Position numbers and translations under genes: made by a program
In this document: piece by piece, positions 1 to 6,678 of the stretch
Layout of the letters: the number at the start of each line of letters is the position of its first letter
Numbering within the stretch: the first letter of the stretch is position 1
Origin: JBDNIO01 sp041688215
GTDB lineage: Bacteria; Pseudomonadota; Gammaproteobacteria; Nevskiales; Salinisphaeraceae
Direction: 5' to 3'
Assembly (NCBI GenBank): GCA_041688215.1
Contig: JBDNIO010000116.1
Coordinates: 1 to 13,548 of the forward strand
Length of the DNA: 13,548 nucleotides
The notes under the pieces: model-generated
Told to the model about the DNA's origin: nothing
Seen by the model: only the letters and a program-made list of their open reading frames with translations
Databases searched by the model: none

Positions 1-161
1 CCTCGTTTCTCAAGTTCTTTGTCTAGTGGGTCGAGCATGATGTTCGCCAATAGTGGCGAAAGAGGCCCACCTTGAGGAACACCCTCATGACTTTCACTAT
101 AGAGCTGGTTATCGATAACCCCAGCCCGGAGATAACGCTTAATCAATTTAAGAGCACCACA
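1..161 (-). pseudogene. Group II intron reverse transcriptase/maturase fragment (5' truncated, runs off left edge)
   Basis: Read on the minus strand, this stretch encodes 53 open codons that continue past position 1. The segment LKLIKRYLRAG is followed by EGVPQGGPLSPLLANIML and then LDKELEKRG. The PQGGPLSPLLAN block is the diagnostic reverse transcriptase motif of group II intron-encoded proteins, which normally precedes the catalytic YADD box. YADD would lie outside the window to the left. Homology stops at about position 158; an in-frame TAG (164-162) and unrelated sequence follow, so the N-terminal RT blocks and the intron 5' part are missing here. Family knowledge: these proteins splice and retrohome the intron by target-primed reverse transcription, and incomplete copying gives 5'-truncated insertions. 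The lost end here is the 5' end, which fits, but a later deletion is equally possible. It cannot be a complete functional gene. Confidence 0.85.
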
Positions 162-239
162 CTAGCCGCGCCGGTTCTGGCTGCTGCCGGAACATGCCGC
201 ATCAGGTATGCTGCGCGCAAAGCCACCACTCTGAACTTG

Positions 240-584
240 ATGTTGCGCATCTATCACAACCCGCGTTGCTCCAAATCCCGCGCCGCGCTGACGCTCCTGG
301 AAGACGCCGACCAGCAGCCGGAAATACTTAAATACCTGGAAAACCCACCGAGCGAAGAACGCTTGCGTGGCATGCTCAAAAAGCTGGACATCAGCGCCGT
401 TGGATTACTGCGCACCGGCGAAAACGAATACAAGACGCTGGGGCTGGACCGCGGCGAGCTCGACGTGGAAGACGCCGTCGAAGCACTGTTGACCCAACCC
501 AAACTTATGCAGCGTCCGATAATCGAAACCGATGACCGTGCTTTTGTTGCGCGTTCGCCAGAACGCGTCAAAGAAATTCTTTAG
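240..584 (+). CDS. arsC: ArsC/YfgD-family thiol reductase (arsenate reductase-like)
   Basis: This is a 114-residue member of the glutaredoxin-linked arsenate reductase family, closest in pattern to E. coli YfgD. The N-terminus IYHNPRCSKSRAAL carries the active-site Cys at residue 10 in the family's NPxCxxSR setting. The C-terminal PKLMQRPI motif, which holds a family-conserved arginine, is also present. The ATG at 240 gives the usual family length. The frame stays open back to 72, but that part shows no family similarity and overlaps the intron fragment. No clear Shine-Dalgarno precedes 240. The gene lies 6 bases upstream of wrbA and near hda, as yfgD does in enterobacteria. Without ars genes nearby, a true role in arsenate resistance is unproven; a general thiol-redox role is also possible. 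Confidence 0.88.
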   Translation: MLRIYHNPRCSKSRAALTLLEDADQQPEILKYLENPPSEERLRGMLKKLDISAVGLLRTGENEYKTLGLDRGELDVEDAVEALLTQPKLMQRPIIETDDRAFVARSPERVKEIL

Positions 585-590
585 CCTTCC

Positions 591-1184
591 ATGAGTACCG
601 AAATTCTTGTGCTGTATTACAGCCGCGACGGCGCTTGCGCGGCCATGGCCGATGAAGTCGCCCGCGGCATTAACACCGTGTCGGGCGCGCGCGAACGGGT
701 GCGTACCGTGCCGGAGGTCTCGGCGGTTAGCGCGCAATCCGCCGACGACATTCCTGAACAGGGCCCGCCTTACGCCACGCTAGATGATCTGGAAGACTGC
801 GCCGGCCTGGTCCTGGGCTCACCCACCCGCTTCGGCAACATGGCAGCGCCGCTGGCACATTTTCTAAGCAGCACCAGCGGCCTCTGGTTATCCGGCGCAC
901 TCAACGGCAAACCCGCCGGCGTATTCACATCCACCGGCAGCCTGCACGGCGGCCAGGAAACCACGTTAATTTCAATGATGTTTCCCCTGCTCCACCACGG
1001 CATGTTTCTGGTTGGCCTGCCCTATTCCGAACCCGCGCTGACGCAAACCACCTCCGGCGGCACTCCCTACGGCGCCAGTCATGTTGCAGGCACGAGTGGT
1101 GACGCGCCACTCACCGGGCACGAAAAAACACTGTGCCGTGTACTTGGGCGGCGCGTCGCTGAAACCGCGCTTAAACTGAGATGA
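591..1184 (+). CDS. wrbA: WrbA-type NAD(P)H:quinone oxidoreductase (flavodoxin fold)
   Basis: The 197-residue product matches the WrbA family in length and motifs. An FMN phosphate-binding loop follows the first strand (LYYSRDGACAAMA, residues 8-20). It is followed by SPTRFGNMAAP (77-87) and the flavin-contacting STGSLHGGQETT (114-125), then HHGMFLVGLPYSE. Family enzymes are soluble FMN proteins that reduce quinones by two electrons and so avoid semiquinone formation. The ATG lies 6 bases after the arsC stop, and the TGA stop overlaps the next start as ATGA, so arsC, wrbA and the DUF2069 gene are probably co-transcribed and translationally coupled. The phosphate loop reads SRDGACA rather than the more common STxGH form, as in other gammaproteobacterial paralogues, so its exact substrate is inferred. 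Confidence 0.9.
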   Translation: MSTEILVLYYSRDGACAAMADEVARGINTVSGARERVRTVPEVSAVSAQSADDIPEQGPPYATLDDLEDCAGLVLGSPTRFGNMAAPLAHFLSSTSGLWLSGALNGKPAGVFTSTGSLHGGQETTLISMMFPLLHHGMFLVGLPYSEPALTQTTSGGTPYGASHVAGTSGDAPLTGHEKTLCRVLGRRVAETALKLR

Positions 1185-1528
1185 TGCTCAGCCGCTACGC
1201 ACGTATATTCGCGGTCTCGGGCAATCTGGGGCTGATCCTAAGCCTGCTGGCATGGCATGTCTGGCTCGTGCCGGCGACTTACTTGTGGCCGGTTATGCTG
1301 TTATGCCTGCCGCTGGTGCTGGCGTTACCGGGCCTGCTGCGCGGCAAGGCCTACACCTATGGCTGGTGCAGCCTGTTGGTCATGTTGTATCTGGCGTATT
1401 TGCTGACTGAGTTCCTGGCCACCAGCGCACGCCCCGCGGTGGCACCGGCATTGTTTGCGGCCGGTTTGATGTTTGCGGGGTGCTCCAGTTACGGCCGCTT
1501 GCTGGCGCGCGAAACCGAGTCGCAGTGA
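1181..1528 (+). CDS. DUF2069 small integral membrane protein
   Basis: A 115-residue, strongly hydrophobic protein with four predicted membrane segments, at about residues 12-31, 34-52, 60-78 and 86-104. They are joined by very short loops, one of which is the basic LLRGKAYTYGW linker. Size, topology and position beside wrbA and the hda region fit the DUF2069 family, whose function is unknown. Two adjacent ATG codons (1181 and 1184) are possible starts. The first overlaps the wrbA stop as ATGA, which suggests translational coupling. The gene converges on the TraB/GumN gene with only 7 bases between the two stop codons. I see no obvious intrinsic terminator in that gap, so the two transcripts may overlap. 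Confidence 0.8.
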   Translation: MMLSRYARIFAVSGNLGLILSLLAWHVWLVPATYLWPVMLLCLPLVLALPGLLRGKAYTYGWCSLLVMLYLAYLLTEFLATSARPAVAPALFAAGLMFAGCSSYGRLLARETESQ

Positions 1529-1535
1529 ATCTATT

Positions 1536-2414
1536 TTATTGCTGCACCGGTTGGTAGCCTGCCCTCTCCAGCAGCGCAGGCAGGCCTTGCGCACCGGCCA
1601 AGTGCAGGGCGCCGACCACAACCATCGCATTCGCATTGCCCTGCAACAGGGCCTCGATGTCAACCAGCCAGGCGTGATTACGCTCGGTTACCAAGCGAGC
1701 ATATAACTGAGGATTAGTTTGCGCGTGCTCGGCAACATAGGCAGCCAGGCCGTCGGCATCGCCCTGTTGCCAGAGTGCAAACAATTCCGTGGGCGCAGCT
1801 TCGAGCATTTTCAGATTATCCAGCGTATCCGCCAGATAGGCGCGCGATTGTGGCTCGGGCATGTCGGTAAGCACCGCCAAATGCTGATCCAGGTTTTCCA
1901 GGCCGTATACGCCTTTGCCGTCGGTTTGTGCCCGTTCAAAAAAGTGCACATCTATCCCCAGATCCGGCCGAAATCCGGCCTGGGCAAACGCGGTCAGCTC
2001 GATCAGGGTGGCCACGAACCACGGCCGGAAGCGATCCAGCATGGCCAGCGGCAAACCGATACTGGACAGGGAATTCTGCAATCGTGCAAGCAGCGGCGGC
2101 GCGAGATTGCCGCTCAGGCTCTCGCCGGGCGGATAGCTGGCCTGTTCGAGCAGGCGAAACTGTGTAGTCGGACTCTGCAAGGCCGCCATATCGGTTTCAA
2201 ACATCAGGATTTCACTGCCCGCATAGGCCTTCTGATACGCGGGTGGCAGGGGATAGGCTTGCGGTGGCAGCAGGTGCACCGAACCCACCAGAGTCACGCT
2301 GTTGCCATTCGCTCCGGGCACACGCCAGACAAACTGGTCTGCGCACACGACGCCTGAGGTCAGCACCAGCGTGAACCCGATCAGGGCTCGATGCAGGCAG
2401 CTTTTTAGCGGCAT
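1536..2414 (-). CDS. TraB/GumN family exported protein (Tiki-like hydrolase fold)
   Basis: A 292-residue protein with an N-terminal signal peptide: basic MPLKSCLHR, a hydrophobic core, and VVCA|DQ as a plausible signal peptidase I site. It is not a lipobox, because Val precedes the Cys. The mature part has GSVHLLP (residues 44-50) and FETD (72-75) near the start and GALHLAG (268-274) near the end. These two separated His-containing motifs mark the TraB/GumN (Tiki-related) superfamily, in which they are proposed metal-dependent hydrolase residues. The biochemical role of bacterial members is largely unknown. The ATG at 2414 overlaps the hda stop as TGATG. A TTG one codon upstream (2417) could also initiate. 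Location is predicted to be periplasmic or outer envelope. Confidence 0.85.
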   Translation of the reverse strand: MPLKSCLHRALIGFTLVLTSGVVCADQFVWRVPGANGNSVTLVGSVHLLPPQAYPLPPAYQKAYAGSEILMFETDMAALQSPTTQFRLLEQASYPPGESLSGNLAPPLLARLQNSLSSIGLPLAMLDRFRPWFVATLIELTAFAQAGFRPDLGIDVHFFERAQTDGKGVYGLENLDQHLAVLTDMPEPQSRAYLADTLDNLKMLEAAPTELFALWQQGDADGLAAYVAEHAQTNPQLYARLVTERNHAWLVDIEALLQGNANAMVVVGALHLAGAQGLPALLERAGYQPVQQ

Positions 2415-3112
2415 CAAACTTCAAGCACCTGTTTAACGAAAGGGATGGTCAGGCGCCGTTGTGCGGCCAGGGAGGCGTGATCAAGCTGGTCCAGCGCCGC
2501 CAGCAGACTGGGTAGATCGCGGCGGGCCCGGCGCAGCAGGAAATCCGCGACATCCCCCGGCATTTGCAGCCCGCGCTGCGCGGCGCGCTGGCGCAACACG
2601 CGGCGTTTATCCGTGTCCTGCAGGTCATTGAGTGCATAGACCGCCCCCCAACCCAAGCGCGAACTTAAATCGCGCAGCGCCAGACCCAGCGCCGCCGGGG
2701 CCTGTCTGCCGGCGGCCAGAATCCGCCCGCCGGCGAGACGGCTGTGATCAAACAACCCCACCAGCGCCTCTTCCCAGGTGCGTTGGCCAGCGATGGCTTC
2801 CAGCTCATCCAGGCATAACAAATCCATGCGGTGCAGACCGTCCAGTATTTCCGGCGACTGCACACTGACTTCGCGCATGGGTAAATAAGCCGTACGCTGC
2901 CCGGAATTTGCCGCAGCACGGCTGGCCGCTTGCAGAATGTGGCTTTTGCCGGCGCCGGCGCCGCCCCATAAATAAACATTCGCGGATGCGCCCTCTGCCA
3001 GCGCCGCGGCGGCGGCAATGGCCTGTGCGTTTTCGCCGGCAACCAAACTTGCCAGTGTCGCGCTGTCGCGCAACTGCACGCCCAGCGGCAGTTGTACAGG
3101 CGCTCGTGTCAC
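2414..3112 (-). CDS. hda: Hda, DnaA-homologous regulatory inactivator of replication initiation
   Basis: A 232-residue AAA+ protein, equal in length to E. coli Hda. The N-terminal VQLPLGVQL is a clamp-binding-like motif expected to dock on the DNA polymerase sliding clamp. Walker A is GGAGAGKS (50-57), Walker B is LLCLDE (98-103), and the probable arginine finger is R152 in DLSSRLGWG. Known role: clamp-loaded Hda with ADP stimulates ATP hydrolysis by DnaA and so limits initiation to once per cycle. Unlike DnaA it has no DNA-binding domain IV; it ends at LTIPFVKQVLEV. The start chosen is GTG at 3112, overlapping the perM stop as GTGA and placing the clamp motif at residue 7. The frame stays open far upstream (to 3910), but that part lies inside perM and has no Hda similarity. 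Confidence 0.93.
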   Translation of the reverse strand: MTRAPVQLPLGVQLRDSATLASLVAGENAQAIAAAAALAEGASANVYLWGGAGAGKSHILQAASRAAANSGQRTAYLPMREVSVQSPEILDGLHRMDLLCLDELEAIAGQRTWEEALVGLFDHSRLAGGRILAAGRQAPAALGLALRDLSSRLGWGAVYALNDLQDTDKRRVLRQRAAQRGLQMPGDVADFLLRRARRDLPSLLAALDQLDHASLAAQRRLTIPFVKQVLEV

Positions 3113-4197
3113 TGCTTGCCAGACTCGTGCGTCTGATCTGATTGCGGCGGCTCCAGATAGAGCTGGCTTTGTTTCCAGCGCCGGCCGGCGTAGCGCACCA
3201 GTACCGCGATCGCGGCCGCGGCCGGCAAGGCCAGCAGCACGCCAACAAAACCGAATAACTGCCCGCCGGCTAATATCGCAAAGATTACCGCTACCGGGTG
3301 CAGGCCGATCGCATCGCCCACCAGCAAGGGCTGCAAAACCGCGCCTTCCAGTAACTGCCCGAGTCCGAAGACGCCGACCACCCAGAGCAATTGCAGGGGA
3401 TCCCCGGTTTGCACCAGCATCGCGATGCTGGAGGCAACCAGCCCGACAATCACGCCGAGATAAGGCACAAAACTGACCAGCCCGGCGCCCAGACCAATCA
3501 GCAGCGCCAGGTCCAGGCCGGCAATCCACAGGCCCACGGTATACAGCAGGGCCAGCGACGCCATGACCAGTAATTGACCCCGGATGAAGTGGCCGAGCAC
3601 TTCGTCGGTTTCCGCTGCCAGGGCGGATACGGTGTCCAGTGCGCGCCGGGGGATTTGCCCGCGTATCCAGGCCACTAGATGGTCCCAGTCGCGCAGCAGA
3701 TAAAACGTGATGACCGGAATCAGCAGCAAATTGGTGATAATCGCCAGCAGCGCCGTGCCTGATGAAAACGCGGACTTGAATACCGTCGAGGCCATGCCGT
3801 CGGCCGAGCCCCAGTGCTCGCTGACGAACTTCTTGATGGTTTCGGCATCCAGTTGCTGGCCCTCGGGCGCGAACAGGCTCAGAACCGGGCGCAACTGGCG
3901 CTGTATCCACTCGCCGTAGCGCGGCAGATTCTGCACCAGAGTACGTATCTGCTGCTCGAGTACCGGAAACAGCAACAGCACCAGCAGCGCGAACGCCAGA
4001 GTAAGTGTCGCAAACACGACTACTACGGAGGCCGTGCGCGATAGCTTCATCGCCTCCAGGCGGTCAGCTAGCGGGTCTCCCAGGTAAGCCAGCCCGGCTG
4101 CAAACACAAACGGTGTCAGAATCGGGCCGAGCAGATACACGAATATGACGAAGCCCAGCACGAGCAGCAACCCTATCCAGTAGCGCTTTATAGGCAT
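3109..4197 (-). CDS. perM: AI-2E family transporter / PerM-like permease
   Basis: A 362-residue polytopic membrane protein. Paired hydrophobic segments lie near the N-terminus (YWIGLLLVLGFVIFVYLLG and the following PILTPFVFAAGLAYLGDPLA). A long amphipathic soluble region with LEQQIRTLVQNLP comes next, followed by a C-terminal membrane cluster containing the family-typical GLVSFVPYLGVIVG and HPVAVIFAILAGGQLFG. This is the AI-2E transporter (UPF0118/PerM) layout. Some members export autoinducer-2 and others act as Na+/H+ antiporters, so the substrate here is unknown. Position next to hda matches the enterobacterial perM neighbourhood. The start ATG at 4197 has AGGA at 4208-4205, seven bases upstream, and that ribosome-binding site lies inside the adjoining inverted-repeat element. 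The hda gene begins within its last codons. Confidence 0.87.
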   Translation of the reverse strand: MPIKRYWIGLLLVLGFVIFVYLLGPILTPFVFAAGLAYLGDPLADRLEAMKLSRTASVVVVFATLTLAFALLVLLLFPVLEQQIRTLVQNLPRYGEWIQRQLRPVLSLFAPEGQQLDAETIKKFVSEHWGSADGMASTVFKSAFSSGTALLAIITNLLLIPVITFYLLRDWDHLVAWIRGQIPRRALDTVSALAAETDEVLGHFIRGQLLVMASLALLYTVGLWIAGLDLALLIGLGAGLVSFVPYLGVIVGLVASSIAMLVQTGDPLQLLWVVGVFGLGQLLEGAVLQPLLVGDAIGLHPVAVIFAILAGGQLFGFVGVLLALPAAAAIAVLVRYAGRRWKQSQLYLEPPQSDQTHESGKQ

Positions 4198-4199
4198 GC

Positions 4200-4218
4200 T
4201 AGTGTCCTGTCCGGTTAA
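4200..4218. repeat. Left terminal inverted repeat of the MITE-like element
   Basis: TAGTGTCCTGTCCGGTTAA matches the reverse complement of 4380-4398 at 16 of 19 bases. Read on the minus strand it carries AGGA (4208-4205), seven bases before the perM ATG, so it doubles as the perM ribosome-binding region. Confidence 0.72.
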
Positions 4219-4379
4219 TAAGTTGAAGAAAGTTCGAGTGATTTTTCGTGTTCGCGAAGCTCAGCTCGCGATGCTCGGGCAAGGCGCGGTGAGGAACCCA
4301 GCAATATTTAAGTGCCGTAGCTATTGCGACGATCCGCAACGCCGCCAGACGCGAAAAAGCGCCGAAATAATTAAACGGT

Positions 4380-4398
4380 TTAATCGGATAGGGCACTA
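4380..4398. repeat. Right terminal inverted repeat of the MITE-like element
   Basis: TTAATCGGATAGGGCACTA is the partner of the repeat at 4200-4218. It ends four bases from the DUF2066 stop codon (4403-4405), so the element fills the gap between the two genes almost exactly. Confidence 0.72.
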
Positions 4399-4402
4399 AG
4401 AA

Positions 4403-5527
4403 TCAGGGCGTCAGGCGATAACCCAGCACCACGCCGCCGGCGGAATACGGCCGGGCCAGACCGCTTGCGGCTTCATCGGTTTCCAGCCAGTCGGCCAGAC
4501 CAATGCCGCGGCTCAGCACTTGCGTATCGCCGGACAACTGCACCTGGAAAACGGCATATTCGGGATTGATGAATGCTGGAATAACCGATTGCACCGCGGT
4601 CAAATCCGCCAGATAATTGCTGACACGCGCAAAGCCCAGGGCGGAGTTCAGGCGGTCAATCGCAACCATTACCGTATTGCCGGGGCTGTTCGCGGAAACG
4701 GCGTAGCGTTTGGCAAAATTATTGGCAACACGGCGCATGGCCTCATTCAATAACTGCTCTTGCGAAGCAGCGCCGTCCTGCCACTCATCCAGCGCGTTTT
4801 GCGATTGCATTAATGTGAACTTGCCCTGCCAGAAGCCGCCGTTGTTCCTGAGCGTGCCGACCAGCAAGTGACTTGCCCCATAGCCGCGGGAAACGGCGAG
4901 CAGACGGTCGTTATAACCGGCGATCACATCCGCAGCATTAGCGCGCTGACGCTCGCCGGAATCCTGTTGCGGAAACACCAGCGGCACCCCGCGCGCCTTG
5001 GCCACCTGCTTGAGTGGCTGGGCTTCTTCCCCGTCAATCAGCGACGGCGAACCGCCTTGTGCACGTGTTAGCCAGACGATGGTTTCAGGCCGTTCCGAGC
5101 CCCACACGGGCATACCGGCATTGCGCAGGGCGTTATTTACCGCGCCGGCATTAAACCGCACATGCAGGAATAATTCGGTTTCAACTTCGGCTTCGTCTGC
5201 CTGGTCTGGATTAGCAGTCTTGTCTTCCGCTTCGTCTTCGGATTTTTCAAGTGGTGCGCGCTTGTAACCAAACTGCTGCACAAGCTGGCGCGCCCGCGAG
5301 GTTACTTCACGCCCGGCAGTCGATAGCGCGGCATCAGCATCCCCGCTGACCCGCACAAGCACCTGGCCCAACGCTTGCTGCAAGGCCTCTTCGCGCACCT
5401 CGGCGCTCTGATCATCAACCCGAACTTCGGCGCTATATAAACCCGGCGCTGCACACAGCGGAAATGTCAGGCAGAACAGGGCAAGAGCTAGTGTGGGTTT
5501 AGCAAAATTGATCAAGCGAAACTCCAT
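4403..5527 (-). CDS. DUF2066 exported protein
   Basis: A 374-residue protein with a clear signal peptide (hydrophobic core LALALFCLTF, probable cleavage at LCA|AP, residue 26). A conserved-looking N-terminal region follows: YSAEVRVDDQSAEVREEALQ and LGQVLVRVSGD. This resembles the DUF2066 family commonly found next to hda/perM and purM in gammaproteobacteria; its function is not known. An acidic, low-complexity insert rich in E, D and A spans about residues 95-118 and separates the N-terminal part from the rest, which contains LFLHVRFN, MPVWGSERPETIVWL and, near the end, VFQVQLSGD. The gene is divergent from purM across 110 bases. Downstream on the same strand lie the MITE-like element and perM, so it was probably once directly co-transcribed with perM-hda. 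Location is predicted to be periplasmic. Confidence 0.82.
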   Translation of the reverse strand: MEFRLINFAKPTLALALFCLTFPLCAAPGLYSAEVRVDDQSAEVREEALQQALGQVLVRVSGDADAALSTAGREVTSRARQLVQQFGYKRAPLEKSEDEAEDKTANPDQADEAEVETELFLHVRFNAGAVNNALRNAGMPVWGSERPETIVWLTRAQGGSPSLIDGEEAQPLKQVAKARGVPLVFPQQDSGERQRANAADVIAGYNDRLLAVSRGYGASHLLVGTLRNNGGFWQGKFTLMQSQNALDEWQDGAASQEQLLNEAMRRVANNFAKRYAVSANSPGNTVMVAIDRLNSALGFARVSNYLADLTAVQSVIPAFINPEYAVFQVQLSGDTQVLSRGIGLADWLETDEAASGLARPYSAGGVVLGYRLTP

Positions 5528-5542
5528 TACTCAAATATCGTA

Positions 5543-5571
5543 AAACAGGCGGGTATCGCCTGCGCTACAAT
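5543..5571 (+). promoter_or_regulatory. Candidate purM promoter with operator-like dyad
   Basis: A near-consensus -10 box TACAAT lies at 5566-5571, with a weak -35 (AAAACA, 5543-5548) 17 bases upstream. Between them is the perfect interrupted dyad CAGGCG-GGTAT-CGCCTG (5546-5562). The site falls in the 110-bp gap between the divergent DUF2066 and purM genes. The dyad does not resemble the enterobacterial PurR box. Promoter activity and any bound protein are inferred from position alone. Confidence 0.42.
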
Positions 5572-5637
5572 AGCACAGCGCCAACGCGGCCAGCAGGCTT
5601 GCCGCGGCTGTTTTCACAACCTGTCCAGTAATTTTTC

Positions 5638-6678
5638 GTGAACGAACGCAAACCCCTGAGTTACCGGGATGCCGGTGTGGATATCGACGCCGGCAACCGT
5701 CTTGTTGAAGACATAAAATCCGTCGTCGCCAAAACCAGGCGGCCGGAAGTTATCGGCGGACTGGGCGGCTTTGGCGGCCTGTTTCGCCTCCCGGTAGACC
5801 GCTACCGCGACCCGGTACTGGTTTCCGGCACCGACGGCGTCGGCACCAAACTGCGCCTGGCAATAGACGCCGGCCAGTATGGCGGCATCGGCATTGACCT
5901 GGTGGCCATGTGCGTCAACGACGTGCTGGTGGCCGGCGCCGAACCGCTGTTTTTCCTGGATTATTACGCCACCGGCAAGCTCGAAACCAACGTGGCCAGC
6001 GCGGTGGTGCACAGCATTGCCCAGGGTTGCCAGCAGGCCGGCGCTGCCCTGATTGGCGGCGAAACCGCGGAAATGCCGGGCATGTATGCCGCGGGTGATT
6101 TCGACCTGGCGGGCTTTTGCGTGGGCGTGGTTGAGCACGATGAAATCATCGATGGCACAAAAATTCAGCCGGGTGATGTAGTACTGGGCCTGGCCTCCTC
6201 CGGGCCACATTCCAACGGCTATTCGCTAATCCGCAAGGTGCTGGAGGTTAGCGAACACAACCTGCACACCAGTTTCGACGAAGCCACCCTGGGCGAGGCG
6301 CTGCTAGCGCCCACGCATATTTACGTAAAATCGGTGCTCGCGCTGCTGCACAAACACCCCGTGCACGGCATGGCCCATATCACCGGCGGCGGGCTAGCGG
6401 AGAATCTGGCGCGGGTGCTCCCGGCGCACTGCGGCGCGCTGATTAACCGCAAGGCCTGGGCCCAACCGCCCATATTCAATTGGCTGCAAAAAGAAGGGAA
6501 TATCGCGGATGAAGAAATGCAGCGCACCTTCAATTGCGGCATTGGCATGACCGTTGTGGTGCCGGCCGATAGCGCCGACGCCGCGTCGCAGCTGCTGGAA
6601 GACGCCGGCGAAACGGTGTGGGCCATCGGCGAAATCACCGAACGCGCGCCGGATGGGCCCGAAGTTCGCCTGACTTAA
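5638..6678 (+). CDS. purM: Phosphoribosylformylglycinamidine cyclo-ligase (AIR synthetase)
   Basis: A 346-residue protein matching PurM over its full length (E. coli 345). It catalyses the ATP-dependent ring closure of FGAM to 5-aminoimidazole ribonucleotide in de novo purine synthesis, in the cytosol. Visible motifs are DAGVDIDAG (11-19), RRPEVIGGLGGFGGLF, GTDGVGTKLRLA (64-75), IGIDLVAMCVNDVLV, GAEPLFFLDYYATGKL, GGETAEMPGMY (140-150), SSGPHSNGYSL and, near the end, TFNCGIGM. These cover the nucleotide-binding and dimer-interface segments of the family. The start is GTG at 5638, just ahead of the conserved LSYRDAGVD segment; no strong Shine-Dalgarno is visible. The stop overlaps the purN start as TAATG, so the two purine genes are translationally coupled. 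Confidence 0.96.
   Translation: MNERKPLSYRDAGVDIDAGNRLVEDIKSVVAKTRRPEVIGGLGGFGGLFRLPVDRYRDPVLVSGTDGVGTKLRLAIDAGQYGGIGIDLVAMCVNDVLVAGAEPLFFLDYYATGKLETNVASAVVHSIAQGCQQAGAALIGGETAEMPGMYAAGDFDLAGFCVGVVEHDEIIDGTKIQPGDVVLGLASSGPHSNGYSLIRKVLEVSEHNLHTSFDEATLGEALLAPTHIYVKSVLALLHKHPVHGMAHITGGGLAENLARVLPAHCGALINRKAWAQPPIFNWLQKEGNIADEEMQRTFNCGIGMTVVVPADSADAASQLLEDAGETVWAIGEITERAPDGPEVRLT

Larger units (their letters stand above)
4200..4398. mobile_element. MITE-like element with 19-bp terminal inverted repeats and TA ends
   Basis: The 199-bp stretch between the DUF2066 stop and the perM start begins TAGTGTCCTGTCCGGTTAA (4200-4218) and ends TTAATCGGATAGGGCACTA (4380-4398). These are inverted repeats matching at 16 of 19 positions. 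Weaker complementarity continues inward: TTCG at 4233-4236 faces CGAA at 4363-4366, and TTTTTCG at 4242-4248 faces CGAAAAA at 4352-4358. Arms of about 50 bp could therefore fold into a hairpin. Both ends are bordered by TA, as expected for a TA target duplication of the IS630/mariner or some IS5-type elements. Short open frames exist on both strands (67 and 65 codons), but they follow the inverted repeats and look non-coding. No transposase is present, so mobility would need one in trans. The parent family was not identified. Confidence 0.7.

Noticed and set aside
72..239. N-terminal extension of arsC by 56 codons
   Set aside because: The extension reads antisense through the intron RT fragment and unrelated sequence; the ArsC family begins at the ATG at 240.
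548..577. AAAGAAATTCTTT palindrome at the end of arsC as a regulatory site
   Set aside because: It falls in the arsC coding sequence (Lys-Glu-Ile-Leu codons) and has no room for a hairpin loop; coding explains it.
1719..2357. Long open frame (212 codons) on the plus strand
   Set aside because: It lies antisense to the well-supported TraB/GumN gene, has no recognisable domain, and its composition is what the opposite strand of a GC-rich gene gives.
3113..3910. Upstream extension of the hda frame, giving about 498 codons in total
   Set aside because: The extra part lies inside perM on the same strand in another frame and has no similarity to Hda; the GTG at 3112 gives exactly the family length.
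4196..4399. Two short open frames covering the MITE-like element, 67 codons (+) and 65 codons (-)
   Set aside because: They span the inverted repeats on both strands, show no protein-like features, and are the kind of spurious ORF often annotated in repeats.
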